Numbered from the stretch's first letter, positions 41,650 to 53,571 are shown. The stretch: DNA of 64,000 bases from Deltaproteobacteria bacterium (GCA_016210005.1 JACQVA010000006.1:62001-126000); one strand, 5' to 3'. Made by a program: numbers and translations. Notes: generated from the letters alone by a model not told the origin.

Positions 41650-42783
41650 TCAGTTACGGCTCAGGATCAACGTCGCGTGCGTGTTCATGCCGAGGCCGTG
41701 ACCGCTCACCAACGCGACCTCCGCATCGCTCACTTGCCGAGCGCCGCAGCCGCCACGCAACTGGCGCACCGCCTCGATGACGTGCAGCATGCCGCCGCCA
41801 AAGCCCTCGGAGAGCAAGCCGCCGGCAGTGTTGGTCGGCAGCGCGCCGGCGAGACCGAGGCCGCCCGCCGCCACGAACGCGCCGCCTTCGCCCTTGGCGC
41901 AGAACCCGTAGTCTTCGAGTTGCATGAGGACGACGATGGTGAAGCAGTCGTACAACTCCGCGACGTCGATGTCCGCGGGGCCCACGCCGGCCATTTGAAA
42001 TGCTGCCGGCCCACAGCGCCGCGCGGGAAGTTCGGTGAGGTAGTCGGCGGCGGCGAAGCTGGTCAGGTTGTGCGCCTGGGCGAAGCCGGCGATGCGGACG
42101 GCGGGATGGCGGAGATCACGGGCGCGGGCTGCGGAGGTCACCACTACCGCGCCGGCGGCATCGGAGATCAGGCAACAGTCGAGCGTGCGGAGCGGCTCGA
42201 CGAGGTAACGGGATGCGAGATAGTCGTCGAGCGTCAGCGGCGTGCGCTGCTGGGCGTGCGGCGTCAGGCTGGCGTGGTGGCGCATGGTGACGGCGACGGC
42301 ACCGAGGTGTTCCGGCCGTGTGCCGTAGAGCGCCATCTGCCGTTGGGCGGCGAGCGCGTGCAGGCCGGGCGCCCCGAAGAGGCCGAACGCTGCGTCGTCG
42401 CCGCGGCCGTAGCGCCAGGTGCCCTCGGCCTGTGACGGGGCGTCGCCAAAGACGCAGACGCAGACCTCGCACAGGCCCGCGCCGATCGCCATCGCGGCGC
42501 GCTGCACCATGGCGACCGAGCTGGCGCCGCCGATGACTTCCGAGGCGGTGTAGCGCGGGTTGAGCCCCAGCATCGCGCCCAAGCGCAGGAAGTGTGGCGT
42601 GACGCCTTCGATCACGCCCTGTGAGTAGCCGGGTTCAGTGATCAGGCCGTCGACGGCGCTCGGCGTCAGGCCGGCGTCGGCAACCGCTGCGCGCACCGCC
42701 TCGGCCTGCAGCGCCCAGGCGGACCGCTCGAGCCGCGCGGCCAGAGGCGTGTGCCCGACACCGGCGATGACGGCGCGCGACAT
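41650..42783 (-). CDS. thiolase-fold lipid-transfer-type protein (SCP-x/Ltp2-like)
   Basis: A 377-aa thiolase-superfamily protein. It begins AVIAGVGHTPLAARL, has the GGASSVAMVQRAAMAI helix region, VAELYDCFTIVVL and the C-terminal GGLLSEGFGGGML and SGHGLGMNTHATLIL. This is the non-decarboxylating SCP-x/Ltp2 type rather than FadA; members cleave C-C bonds by retro-aldol or thiolysis. The DUF35 gene follows at 1 nt. Upstream, 6 nt away, is an amidohydrolase. It probably performs the chain-cleaving step of this operon. Confidence 0.9.
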   Translation of the reverse strand: MSRAVIAGVGHTPLAARLERSAWALQAEAVRAAVADAGLTPSAVDGLITEPGYSQGVIEGVTPHFLRLGAMLGLNPRYTASEVIGGASSVAMVQRAAMAIGAGLCEVCVCVFGDAPSQAEGTWRYGRGDDAAFGLFGAPGLHALAAQRQMALYGTRPEHLGAVAVTMRHHASLTPHAQQRTPLTLDDYLASRYLVEPLRTLDCCLISDAAGAVVVTSAARARDLRHPAVRIAGFAQAHNLTSFAAADYLTELPARRCGPAAFQMAGVGPADIDVAELYDCFTIVVLMQLEDYGFCAKGEGGAFVAAGGLGLAGALPTNTAGGLLSEGFGGGMLHVIEAVRQLRGGCGARQVSDAEVALVSGHGLGMNTHATLILSRN

Positions 42784-42789
42784 CGAGAT

Positions 42790-43650
42790 TCAGCGCGCTA
42801 TCCCGAACACGCGCGCGGCGTTGTCGCGGACGATCTTGCGCGTGGCCTCGACGGAGAAGCCGCAGGCGTAGACATCGTCAAGGGTGCGCTTGAACGGCAA
42901 CAGCGGATAGTCGGTGCCCCAGATGAGCTTGTCTTGACCGTAACCGCCGGCGAACTGCTTGAGGCGCTCGGGCCAGTGCCGAGCCGGGCGCGCCGAGGTC
43001 TCGACGTAGACGTTCGGGTGCTTCCAAGCGAGGATCATCATCTCCTCCTCCCACGGGTTGCCGACGTGCGTGCCGAGGATGCGCAGCTCGGGGAAGGTCA
43101 GAGCCACTTCATCGAGGTAGATCGGACGGCCGCACTCCGACGGCAGCAGCGGACCGGTATGCCCGACCTGGATCGCCACCGGGATGTTGTACTCGCAGCA
43201 GGCAACGTAGAACGGCCAGTACATCCGATCGGTCGGCGGCGGCGCCCAGGTACGGCCGTCGCCGAACTGATACGGCTCGAGGCGGCAGGCGCGCATGCCC
43301 AGCTCCTCGACGCAGCGGCGGAACTCGCGCATGGCCGGCATGGGGTTGCGGATGTCGACGGTAAAGCAGCCGATGAACCGGTCCGGGGCCTGCCGGACGT
43401 AGGCGGCGGTCTCGTCGTTGTCGACGATCCAGGTGCCGAGAAAGTTGAACGACGAGGCCACGCCGATCTGCACGCCGGCGTCGTCCATTTCGGCGATGAT
43501 CTCGTCGAGCGAGGCGCCGCGGCGGAAGCGCTCTTCGACCCCGTACTTGCGGAAGATGTGCCAGAACGAGTCCGGCCAGCGCTGCGCCGTGTGTGGCGCC
43601 ATCACCGACATCCAGGCATCGATCGCGCCCACCCGTTCGGCTGTACTCAT
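42790..43650 (-). CDS. amidohydrolase-2 family protein lacking the N-terminal HxH
   Basis: 286 aa. The amidohydrolase-2 barrel is clear from IQVGHTGP, LGTHVGNPWEEEMM, NVYVETSA and IWGTDYPL. The N-terminal metal motif (normally DxHxH) reads GAIDAWMSVM, so both histidines are missing. It may use fewer metal ligands or another chemistry. The ATG at 43650 has GGGAGG upstream; the in-frame GTG/ATG at 43701 lies inside the operator region and is rejected. It is the first gene of the - strand operon and faces the TetR gene across the shared operator. Confidence 0.85.
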   Translation of the reverse strand: MSTAERVGAIDAWMSVMAPHTAQRWPDSFWHIFRKYGVEERFRRGASLDEIIAEMDDAGVQIGVASSFNFLGTWIVDNDETAAYVRQAPDRFIGCFTVDIRNPMPAMREFRRCVEELGMRACRLEPYQFGDGRTWAPPPTDRMYWPFYVACCEYNIPVAIQVGHTGPLLPSECGRPIYLDEVALTFPELRILGTHVGNPWEEEMMILAWKHPNVYVETSARPARHWPERLKQFAGGYGQDKLIWGTDYPLLPFKRTLDDVYACGFSVEATRKIVRDNAARVFGIAR

Positions 43651-43676
43651 CGGCTTCCCTCCCCGGTCTCTGACCG

Positions 43677-43701
43677 ATGACCGAAATAGCAATTTGGTCA
43701 T
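43677..43701. promoter_or_regulatory. palindromic operator in the divergent amidohydrolase/TetR promoter
   Basis: ATGACC (43677-43682) and GGTCAT (43696-43701) are a perfect 6-bp inverted pair separated by 13 nt, with partial symmetry inside. It sits in the 80-bp divergent spacer, between the amidohydrolase start and the TetR start, in the AT-richest part of the region. Spacing and length suit a TetR dimer. Confidence 0.7.
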
Positions 43702-43730
43702 TTATCGTCAACCTGCTACACTGCCGCGGC

Positions 43731-44330
43731 ATGAGCGACCCGTTGCGCGACGCGCCCAAGGACCGGCTGATTGCCGCCGCGGCGGCCAGCTTCCACCGCT
43801 TCGGTTACCGGCGCACCACGGTGGAAGACATCACCAAAGCAGCCGGCATCGGCAAGGGCACCCTCTACCTGCACTTCCAGTCGAAGAAAGAGGCCTATTT
43901 GGCGGTGGTTGAAAGCCGGCTCGAGGGATTTCTCCGCAAGGCGTCGGCGGTGTTGCACGGTCGCGGGAGCGTGCCCCAGCGCCTGCGCGCCTTGGTCGAG
44001 CTCACCGCGCGACACTACGGCAGTGACGACATCCTGCGCGCCTCGCTGTTCGGAGACGGCATGCTGGTTGACGAGCGCGTCGCGCGCCTGGCGGCGCGCG
44101 TGCAGCGCCAGCGCATTCGCCAGCTCCTGGTCGAGGTGTTGCAGGCCGGGCAGCGCGACGGCACGGTCCGGCCCAAGCTCGACGTCGGGGCGGCGGCCGC
44201 CGTGCTGTTCGAGATCGGCTGGGCGGTGGTGCGTGCGGAACTCGAAGGCGAGAGCGCGCTCTCGCTGCCGCGCGCGCTCGACACGCTCAACCAGATCGTC
44301 GGTCTCGGCCTGATGACGCCGAGGAAGTAG
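43731..44330 (+). CDS. TetR family transcriptional regulator
   Basis: 199 aa. The N-terminal TetR helix-turn-helix is FHRFGYRRTTVEDITKAAGIGKGTLYLHFQSKKEAY (residues about 18-52), with a divergent C-terminal ligand domain. TetR repressors leave the operator on binding a small molecule, here plausibly an acyl-CoA or pathway acid. The ATG at 43731 is taken because upstream codons run through the operator. It is divergent from the - strand acyl-CoA operon, so it probably represses that operon and itself. Confidence 0.93.
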   Translation: MSDPLRDAPKDRLIAAAAASFHRFGYRRTTVEDITKAAGIGKGTLYLHFQSKKEAYLAVVESRLEGFLRKASAVLHGRGSVPQRLRALVELTARHYGSDDILRASLFGDGMLVDERVARLAARVQRQRIRQLLVEVLQAGQRDGTVRPKLDVGAAAAVLFEIGWAVVRAELEGESALSLPRALDTLNQIVGLGLMTPRK

Positions 44331-44354
44331 CGCGGGTGCGCCGCAGCGAAGGCG

Positions 44355-45389
44355 CTACTGGGCGTCCGGACCCAGCGGCCGGCCGGCGACGATCTGGTCG
44401 AGATACTCGGACATGCCGTAGCCGGTCTGGCCGTCGCAGGTGTACTCGGTCATTCCCTCGGTGATGCGGGTGACGAGGTCGGAGCCGTCGTCGGCCTTAC
44501 GGCGATTGCGCAACGGGATCAGCGAGAGCACTTTGCCCTCGACCACGTACTCGCGTTCGTCGGTCTTGGCCCACGCCCGCAGCTTGGTCTGGTACCAGTT
44601 CTCGTCCCATTCGCTTTCGATGCGGGCGTCGGTGATCATGACGTATTCGCCGTTGCGCAGCACCATCCCGCTGCGGCGCGGTGCGCCGCCTTCGAGGCCG
44701 ATGATCGAGATCATCATGCCGAAGTCGGAGCCGAAGTTCATCGGCAGCCAGCGGTACCACGTGATGCTCTGCCAGTAACGCGGCCCCCACGATTTGTCGC
44801 GCAGGCCGAAGCCGTCGATGTCCCAGTGCTCGGCGCCGATGGTGAAGCGGCCGCTGGCGGCGACGTGCTGCTCGTAGTGCGCCTTGGCGAAGGACTTCTC
44901 GGGGTCGACGGGGATCTCCGAGCCGTCCGCTTGCAGCGGGCGGCCGCCGTACATCGGCGCGATGCCGCGGTAGTCGAGGGCGACCGTGCAGTCGACCAGC
45001 GGGTTGTTCTTGAAGGCCCGCGACGGGTGCGCCATTTCCAACGGGTGGTTGAGCAGGAGGATCTTGCCGTCGTAGGTCACGCGCAGCCGCTTGAAAGGCT
45101 CGATCACTTCGACGCGCATGCCGCCGGCGTTGAGCTCGTCGTTGTTGTCGATGTTGGGGCGGTTGAACATGAAGCCGACCCGGCCGCCGGGCAAATAGAG
45201 GCAGGAAGACAGCTCGGCGTAGCCTTCGTTGACGCGATTGCCGAGGCGAAACCAGCCGCCGATCTTCTGCTTCGGGTCGAAGACATTGAAGTACATGCTC
45301 TCGTTGTAGTTCTTGGCGGCATCGGGGGCGTGGCAGTACTCGTCCTCGGGCTCGAGGACGATGCGGTAGCCTTCAATCAACGTGCTCAT
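44355..45389 (-). CDS. lipocalin-like/CrtC-type protein of unknown function
   Basis: A 344-aa soluble beta-rich protein. Landmarks are NYNESMYFNVFD, GGWFRLGNRVNEGYAELS, the middle WDIDGFGLRDKSWGPRYW, and SDFGMMISIIGLEGG. The double-lipocalin pattern recalls the AttH/CrtC (hydroxyneurosporene synthase-like, DUF7064/7065) group, often found with steroid or terpenoid catabolic genes. It converges on the TetR gene with a 24-nt gap. Function unknown; I am fairly sure of the fold class, less of any enzymatic role. Confidence 0.7.
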   Translation of the reverse strand: MSTLIEGYRIVLEPEDEYCHAPDAAKNYNESMYFNVFDPKQKIGGWFRLGNRVNEGYAELSSCLYLPGGRVGFMFNRPNIDNNDELNAGGMRVEVIEPFKRLRVTYDGKILLLNHPLEMAHPSRAFKNNPLVDCTVALDYRGIAPMYGGRPLQADGSEIPVDPEKSFAKAHYEQHVAASGRFTIGAEHWDIDGFGLRDKSWGPRYWQSITWYRWLPMNFGSDFGMMISIIGLEGGAPRRSGMVLRNGEYVMITDARIESEWDENWYQTKLRAWAKTDEREYVVEGKVLSLIPLRNRRKADDGSDLVTRITEGMTEYTCDGQTGYGMSEYLDQIVAGRPLGPDAQ

Positions 45390-45431
45390 TGCTGTGACCT
45401 CCGCACTCCAGTTGGTAGCCGCTCGACGCCG

Positions 45432-46004
45432 TCAGTGGCCCGGCGTGGTGCGCAGAATCAGGATGCGCTTGGCGGCGCCGGCCACCGCCGAAGTGATGTT
45501 CTTGCTCTTGGCCAGCAGGCGCAGTTCGCGTTCGGTCAGCGAGTTGACGAAGCGCAGGGCGACCGCCACCGGCGTCTTCGGATTGCTGACCAGGGCCGAG
45601 CGCACCTGCTGGTTGCGCCCCCACTCCTTGTGCTCGCTGACGATGCGCAGCAACTCGGCGTCGACGTTGCGGTTGCGGGCGATGCCGACGATCTCATCGT
45701 CGGTGATGCGCGGGTTCTGCAGCACGAAACGTGGGATGAGGCGGTTGGCTTCGCGAATCAGAATGGTGCGGGCGTCGCGGTTGCCCTTGAGCGCGAGCTT
45801 GATCTTTTCGCCCACCCCCATGTTCTTAATCAGGTTGTACAAGCTCTTGTTGACGATCTCCTGCTCAGCGGCGGGTTGCGCCGCAAGCGGGGGCGGGCTT
45901 TCCGGCTCCTCGACCAGCTCCTTGGGTACGACGTAAGGATCATCGCCGCGGCCAATGTGCTCGACGATCGCCGCGACCTCGTCGGAGTGAATGTCGCCGG
46001 CCAT
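45432..46004 (-). CDS. conserved hypothetical helical-repeat protein coupled to EF-G
   Basis: 190 aa, mostly helical. The body contains LALKGNRDARTILIREANRLIPRFVLQNPRITDDEIV and EWGRNQQVRSALVSNPKTPVAVALRFV, which look like short variant leucine/HEAT-type repeats. I recall similar small proteins in Geobacter-like deltaproteobacteria, but not a function. The ATG at 46004 shares one base with the EF-G stop (TGATG), so translation is coupled. The longer ORF upstream is an EF-G shadow. Confidence 0.8.
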   Translation of the reverse strand: MAGDIHSDEVAAIVEHIGRGDDPYVVPKELVEEPESPPPLAAQPAAEQEIVNKSLYNLIKNMGVGEKIKLALKGNRDARTILIREANRLIPRFVLQNPRITDDEIVGIARNRNVDAELLRIVSEHKEWGRNQQVRSALVSNPKTPVAVALRFVNSLTERELRLLAKSKNITSAVAGAAKRILILRTTPGH

Positions 46005-48091
46005 CACGCCTTCGCGGCCCGGGCCGCCTCCGCTTCTTTGATGATCTTCTCGGTCAAGTGGGCTGGCACTTCCTCGTAGTGGTCGAAGCCGATGGTAAAA
46101 GCGCCGCGGCCGCTGGTGATCGAGCGCAGGTCGGGTGCGTACTTCAACACTTCCGACATCGGCACCAGCGCCCGGATCGCTTGGCTGCCCGATTTCGGAT
46201 CGACGCCGAGCACCTTGCCGCGGCGGCTGTTGAGATCGCCGATGACGTCGCCCATGCACTCGTCGGGGACGACGATCTCCATGGTCATTACCGGTTCGAG
46301 CAATATCGGCTTGGCCTGCGCCACGGCGATCTTGAACCCCAGCGAGGCGGCGATCTTGAAAGCCATTTCTGAAGAGTCGACAGTATGGAACGAGCCATCG
46401 TACAAGGTGACCTTGACGTCCACCATCGGATAGTGGGCGATCACGCCTTCGACCAAGGCCTCGCGCACGCCCTTTTCCACCGCCGGGATGAACTGGCGCG
46501 GCACCACGCCGCCGACGATGGCATCGACGAACTCGAAGCCGCCACCGCGCGGCAGCGGCTCGACCCGCAGCCAGGCGTCGCCGAACTGGCCGCGTCCGCC
46601 GCTCTGCTTCTTGAGTTTGCCCTGGGCCTCGGCGCGCCCTTTGATGGTTTCGCGATAGGGCACTTTGGGCGCCTTGAGTGAGACCTCGACGCCGAACTTG
46701 CGCTTGAGCTTCTCCACCGCCACCTCGATGTGCAACTGCCCGACGCCGGAGAGAATGATCTCGCGCGTGTCGGCGTCGCGGGTGACGTGCAGGGTTTGGT
46801 CTTCTTCCATCATCTTGTGCAACGCCGTGGTCGCCTTCTCCTCGTCGCCCTTGGACTTGGGCTCGATCGCGAACGACATCGCGGTCGGAGTCTCGAGTAG
46901 CCCGGGGTACAGGATCGGCGCCTTTTCCTCCGCCAGGGTGTCGCCCGAGGCGGTGTCCTTGAGTTTGGGCACCGCGACGATCTCGCCGGCGATGGCTTGC
47001 GGCACTGCCTGTTGTTTCTTGCCTTCGAGTTTGAAGAGGTGTCCGAAGCGCTCCCGGGTATCGCGGCCGACGTTGAGCACGGTGGCATCGGCATTGACGC
47101 GGCCCGACAACACCCGAAAGACCGACAGCTTGCCGGCGAAGGGATCGACGATGGTCTTGAACACGAAGGCGGAGAACGGCTCATCGACCGCTGGGCGGCG
47201 TTCGATGGGCTCGTGGATTTTCGGATCGCTGCCGCCAGCGGCGCCCAACTCCGCCGGTGACGGCAGATAGGAGACCACGGCGTCGAGCAGCGGCGGGATA
47301 CCGATGTTCTTACCCGCCGAGCCGCACAGCACGGGTACCAGCTTGGCGGCTGCCGTGCCGGTGCGCAGCGCCCGCAAGATTTCCTCGGTGCTGAGCTCGC
47401 CGGCTTCGAGATACTTCTCCAGCAGTTCGTCGTCAGCTTCGGCCACCAGCTCCATCAGCTGCTCGCGTGCGGTCTGGGCCTCGGCTTGCAAATCGGCCGG
47501 GACGGCTTCCTCGGCTAACGTGCCGTCGCCCTTGCTCACCAGGGCGCGCATCGCGACCAGGTCGATGACCCCGCGAAAAGTCTCGGCCGCGCCCAGCGGC
47601 AACTGGATCGGCACCGCCTTCGCCCCCAGGATCTTGCGCAGGTCGGCGACCGCGAGGGCGAAATCGGCGCGCTCGCGGTCCATCTTGGTGACGAAGGCCA
47701 GCCGCGGCAGCTGCAACTCGTTGGCGCGCTCCCACAGCTTCTCGGCTTCCACTTTGATCTCGCCGGCGGCCGGGGCGAGTACGAACACCAAGCCGGTCGC
47801 GGCCCGCATGCAGTTGAGGGCATCGGGGATGAAGTTGGCGTATCCCGGCATGTCCAGCAATGTCACATCGTGTTTACGCCAGGTGAGGTGATGAAACGCC
47901 GTGGTCAGCGTCAGCTGGCGGCGGACCTCCTCGGGCTCGTGGCCGAAGGCCGACGTGCCTTCGTCCAGCCGGCCGATACGGGTGGTGGCGCCGCCGTCAA
48001 ACAGCATGACTTCTCCCAGCGCCGTCTTGCCGACGCCGCCTTGGCCGGCCAAGCCGAGGTTGCGAATTGCGCCTACATCTTCGACGGGCAT
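46004..48091 (-). CDS. elongation factor G-like GTPase (EF-G2 type)
   Basis: 695 aa, full length. G1 is GQGGVGKT (16-23), not the AHIDAGKTT of housekeeping EF-G. G3 is DMPGY and G4 is TKMDRE. EF-G domain IV landmarks are RGQFGDAWLRVEP and FVDAIVGGVVPRQFIPAVEKGV; domain V has RRGKVLGVDP and RSITSGRGAFTIGFDHYEEVP. It is probably the second EF-G of the genome, a paralogue with altered switch regions. It is not in a str operon. The start has GGAGG upstream. Confidence 0.93.
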   Translation of the reverse strand: MPVEDVGAIRNLGLAGQGGVGKTALGEVMLFDGGATTRIGRLDEGTSAFGHEPEEVRRQLTLTTAFHHLTWRKHDVTLLDMPGYANFIPDALNCMRAATGLVFVLAPAAGEIKVEAEKLWERANELQLPRLAFVTKMDRERADFALAVADLRKILGAKAVPIQLPLGAAETFRGVIDLVAMRALVSKGDGTLAEEAVPADLQAEAQTAREQLMELVAEADDELLEKYLEAGELSTEEILRALRTGTAAAKLVPVLCGSAGKNIGIPPLLDAVVSYLPSPAELGAAGGSDPKIHEPIERRPAVDEPFSAFVFKTIVDPFAGKLSVFRVLSGRVNADATVLNVGRDTRERFGHLFKLEGKKQQAVPQAIAGEIVAVPKLKDTASGDTLAEEKAPILYPGLLETPTAMSFAIEPKSKGDEEKATTALHKMMEEDQTLHVTRDADTREIILSGVGQLHIEVAVEKLKRKFGVEVSLKAPKVPYRETIKGRAEAQGKLKKQSGGRGQFGDAWLRVEPLPRGGGFEFVDAIVGGVVPRQFIPAVEKGVREALVEGVIAHYPMVDVKVTLYDGSFHTVDSSEMAFKIAASLGFKIAVAQAKPILLEPVMTMEIVVPDECMGDVIGDLNSRRGKVLGVDPKSGSQAIRALVPMSEVLKYAPDLRSITSGRGAFTIGFDHYEEVPAHLTEKIIKEAEAARAAKA

Positions 48092-48103
48092 ACTTCCTCC
48101 AAG

Positions 48104-48871
48104 TCAGTTGGTTGCGCGATTGCGCTCATAGATCAAACGCAGGCCCTCGAGCGTGAGGAACTCGTCCACCTCCTCGATGGTGGCGGATTCGGGCGCGAGC
48201 AAGGCGGCAAAGCCGCCGGTGGCGATCACCCGCGCGCGCACGCCGTTCTCATGTTGGATGCGCTCCACCAAACCGTCCACCATCGCGACATAGCCGTAGA
48301 TCAGACCGGACTGGATCGCGCCGGCGGTGTTACGGCCGACCACGTGCTTGGGCTTGACCAGCTCGACGCGATAGAGCTTGGCGGCGCGCTCGAACAGCGC
48401 TTCGGCGGAGATGCCGAGGCCCGGCGTGATGATGCCGCCGACGTACTCGCCCTTGTCCGAGATGTAATCGAAGGTGGTGGCGGTGCCGAAATCAACCACG
48501 ATGGTGGTGGCGCGGGTACGCTCGTAGGCCGCGATGGCGTTCACAATTCGGTCGGCGCCGACCTCACGCGGATTGTCGTACAATATCGGCATGCCGGTCT
48601 TGACGCCCGGGCCGACGAACAGCGGCGCGGTGTGTAGGTAGTCGCGGCAGAGGGCCTCGATCACGCCGGTCATCGCCGGCACCACGCTCGACACCGCGAT
48701 GCCGGTGATCTGCGGCGCGTACTGTTCGCCGAGCAGGCCGCGGAGGAGGAAGCCGTACTCGTCACTGGTGCGATGGATGTCGGTCATCAGCCGCCAATGC
48801 CGCTGCAGCGCCGTCCCGGCGTAGATACCAAACACCGTGTGAGTGTTGCCAACGTCGATTGCGAGAAACAT
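48104..48871 (-). CDS. coaX: type III pantothenate kinase
   Basis: A 255-aa ASKHA-fold kinase. It has [13 protein letters not shown] (phosphate 1), [40 protein letters not shown] (phosphate 2) and GGIITPGL with the adenosine motif ATGGFA. It phosphorylates pantothenate, the first step of CoA synthesis. The ATG overlaps the birA stop by one base (TGATG). Its placement beside birA is a common arrangement; demand for CoA is high in this genome. Confidence 0.97.
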   Translation of the reverse strand: MFLAIDVGNTHTVFGIYAGTALQRHWRLMTDIHRTSDEYGFLLRGLLGEQYAPQITGIAVSSVVPAMTGVIEALCRDYLHTAPLFVGPGVKTGMPILYDNPREVGADRIVNAIAAYERTRATTIVVDFGTATTFDYISDKGEYVGGIITPGLGISAEALFERAAKLYRVELVKPKHVVGRNTAGAIQSGLIYGYVAMVDGLVERIQHENGVRARVIATGGFAALLAPESATIEEVDEFLTLEGLRLIYERNRATN

Positions 48872-49710
48872 CAGCTGCTGCCTCCGGCGACGCCGTATCC
48901 GCCCACCACCGTCACCTCGCCGGCCACGATCCGCCGTTCGCTGCCGTCGGCTTGCCGTAGCCGCAGCGACCCGTCGTCCGCCAACCCGAGCACCGTGCCT
49001 GTAATCCTCTCGCTCATGTCGCCGCTTTGGCTCTGCACCACGATGGCCGCGCCGGTCAGACCCGAGTAGGCCTGCCAGCACGGAGCGATGGCGGCAAAGC
49101 CATCGCGCACGAACTCATCGTAGCGCAGCTCGAGGTGATGCAATAGCCGGGCGGCAAAGCGGCCGCGATCGACGGAGGCGCCGGTAACGCTACGCAGGGA
49201 TATGGCCGAGTCGCGCAATTCAGGCGGGAAGTCGCCGGCCTCACCGTTGAGGTTCACGCCGATGCCGGCGATGACGAAACGGATGCGGTCTTCGTCCGTC
49301 GCCATCTCGGTGAGAATACCGGCGAGCTTGCGGCCACGGCTTACTAGATCGTTCGGCCACTTGATGCTGACCTCCGGCGTCCACTCGCGCACCGCCTGCG
49401 CTGCTGCCAGGCCGAGCACCAGCGTGATTTGCGGGGCGGCCATCGGCGGCAGCGGCGGGCGCAAGATCAACGACAGGTAGAGGTTCAGCGCCGGCGGCGA
49501 GGACCAACTGCGGCCGAGCCGGCCGCGGCCGCGACTCTGGCGGTCGGCAATCACCGCCGTGCCCTCAGCGGCGCCCGCCTCGGCCAGCTCGCGCGCGCGG
49601 GTGTTGGTGGAGTCGAGCAGATCAAAGCAGTGCAGCCGGCGGCCCAGGCGGACGGTCTCCAGATGGGGGGCGATGTCGTCGGTACGTAGTGGCAGGGCGG
49701 CGGCACTCAT
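48871..49710 (-). CDS. birA: biotin--[acetyl-CoA-carboxylase] ligase
   Basis: 279 aa. The ligase core has [14 protein letters not shown], the biotinoyl-AMP-binding [30 protein letters not shown] and the C-terminal SH3-like domain [14 protein letters not shown]. There is no N-terminal helix-turn-helix, so it is the class I enzyme without repressor function. It biotinylates carboxylase carrier proteins. It lies 14 nt downstream of nadC and overlaps coaX. Confidence 0.96.
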   Translation of the reverse strand: MSAAALPLRTDDIAPHLETVRLGRRLHCFDLLDSTNTRARELAEAGAAEGTAVIADRQSRGRGRLGRSWSSPPALNLYLSLILRPPLPPMAAPQITLVLGLAAAQAVREWTPEVSIKWPNDLVSRGRKLAGILTEMATDEDRIRFVIAGIGVNLNGEAGDFPPELRDSAISLRSVTGASVDRGRFAARLLHHLELRYDEFVRDGFAAIAPCWQAYSGLTGAAIVVQSQSGDMSERITGTVLGLADDGSLRLRQADGSERRIVAGEVTVVGGYGVAGGSS

Positions 49711-49724
49711 ACGAACCCTGGCAC

Positions 49725-50594
49725 TCAGCCCTGCCCTCGGGCGGACGGCGAGGAGGTGACCAGCTTCATGCTGAAGTCGAAGGCGGGAGCCGAGTGCGTC
49801 AACGCCCCGACCGAGATCAGGTCGACCCCGGCGGCGGCAACAGCGCGGACACGGGCGAGGGTCATGTTGCCGGAGGCCTCGACCAGGGCGCGGCCGGCGA
49901 TGCGTTGCACCGCCTCGGCGATGGCCGCCACTTCCATGTTGTCGAGCAGAATGCAGTCAGCCGCGGCCGCCAGCGCCTCGTCAACTTGTGCCAGCGTGGT
50001 GCACTCGACCTCGATCTTGAGCGTGTGCGGTGCCCCTGCACGCGCGCTCTGGACCGCCGCGCTCACTCCGCCGGCGGCGGCGATATGGTTATCCTTGATC
50101 AGAATGCCGTCGGCGAGATTGAAGCGGTGGTTGGCGCCGCCGCCGACTCGTACCGCATATTTCTCCAGCAGCCGCAGGCCGGGCAGGGTCTTGCGGGTAT
50201 CGACAATGCGGCAGCGAGCGTCCCCGACCGCTTGCACGAAGGCGGCCGTCAGGGTGGCGATGCCGGAGAGGTGCTGTAACAAGTTGAGCGCGACCCGCTC
50301 GCCGCCCAGCAGCGCACGGGTGTTGCCGGAAACCACCGCGACCACGGCGCCTTCTTCGAGCGGGTCGCCGTCGGCGTAGTGCCGATCCAGCGTCACGCCG
50401 CCAAAGAGCGCGTAAACTCGCTCGACCAGCGGCAAGCCCGCTAGCAGGCCGGACTGTTTGGCGACAATCTGCGCGCTGGCGCGGCTACTGGCCGCGACCG
50501 TGAGGCGGGTGGTGATATCGCCGTGACCGAGGTCCTCAGCCACCGCGGCCGCAATCACGTCGGCAACACCGGGAAGGCTGAGTGCATCATCCAT
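49725..50594 (-). CDS. nadC: nicotinate-nucleotide pyrophosphorylase (quinolinate phosphoribosyltransferase)
   Basis: 289 aa with EDLGHGDITTRL, LNLLQHLSGIATLTAAFV, IVDTRKTLPGLRLLEKYAVRVGGGANHRFNL and IKDNHIAAAGG, all diagnostic of NadC. It converts quinolinate and PRPP to nicotinate mononucleotide in NAD synthesis. Catalytic and PRPP-binding basic residues (R in DTRKT, K in IKDNH) are present. It follows valS by 14 nt. Confidence 0.97.
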   Translation of the reverse strand: MDDALSLPGVADVIAAAVAEDLGHGDITTRLTVAASSRASAQIVAKQSGLLAGLPLVERVYALFGGVTLDRHYADGDPLEEGAVVAVVSGNTRALLGGERVALNLLQHLSGIATLTAAFVQAVGDARCRIVDTRKTLPGLRLLEKYAVRVGGGANHRFNLADGILIKDNHIAAAGGVSAAVQSARAGAPHTLKIEVECTTLAQVDEALAAAADCILLDNMEVAAIAEAVQRIAGRALVEASGNMTLARVRAVAAAGVDLISVGALTHSAPAFDFSMKLVTSSPSARGQG

Positions 50595-50608
50595 GCGACA
50601 CCGTGTAC

Positions 50609-53269
<2,661 letters not shown>

Positions 53270-53349
53270 TCAGGGCGCGTGATGTCGCTACCGGAATCGA
53301 TGGCGCTTCGCAACTCAGGCGCAGATGGTGCAACGGCGCACCGCCGTCC

Positions 53350-53377
53350 GACGTTGAACGTTGGACCTTGGACTATG
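53350..53377. repeat. 7-nt-period intergenic repeat, GACCTT type
   Basis: Four degenerate heptamers: CGACGTT, GAACGTT, GGACCTT, GGACTAT, upstream of valS. The word family is the reverse complement class of the repeat at 35491 (AAGGTCC against GGTCCAA). Confidence 0.7.
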
Positions 53378-53445
53378 CTATTGACCCCACCGGCACAGAG
53401 CGCTATCACCAACGCCGCGCAGCGCTGGCGTTTCACCGCACTCAT

Positions 53446-53529
<84 letters not shown>

Positions 53530-53571
53530 TTTGACCTTCTCCGACCTAGCGACTGTTCACCCGGTCTCATC

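Noticed and set aside
46004-48091. Housekeeping fusA
   Set aside because: The G1 motif differs from the standard AHIDAGKTT and there is no rpsL/rpsG/tuf around, so I call it EF-G2-like without a symbol.
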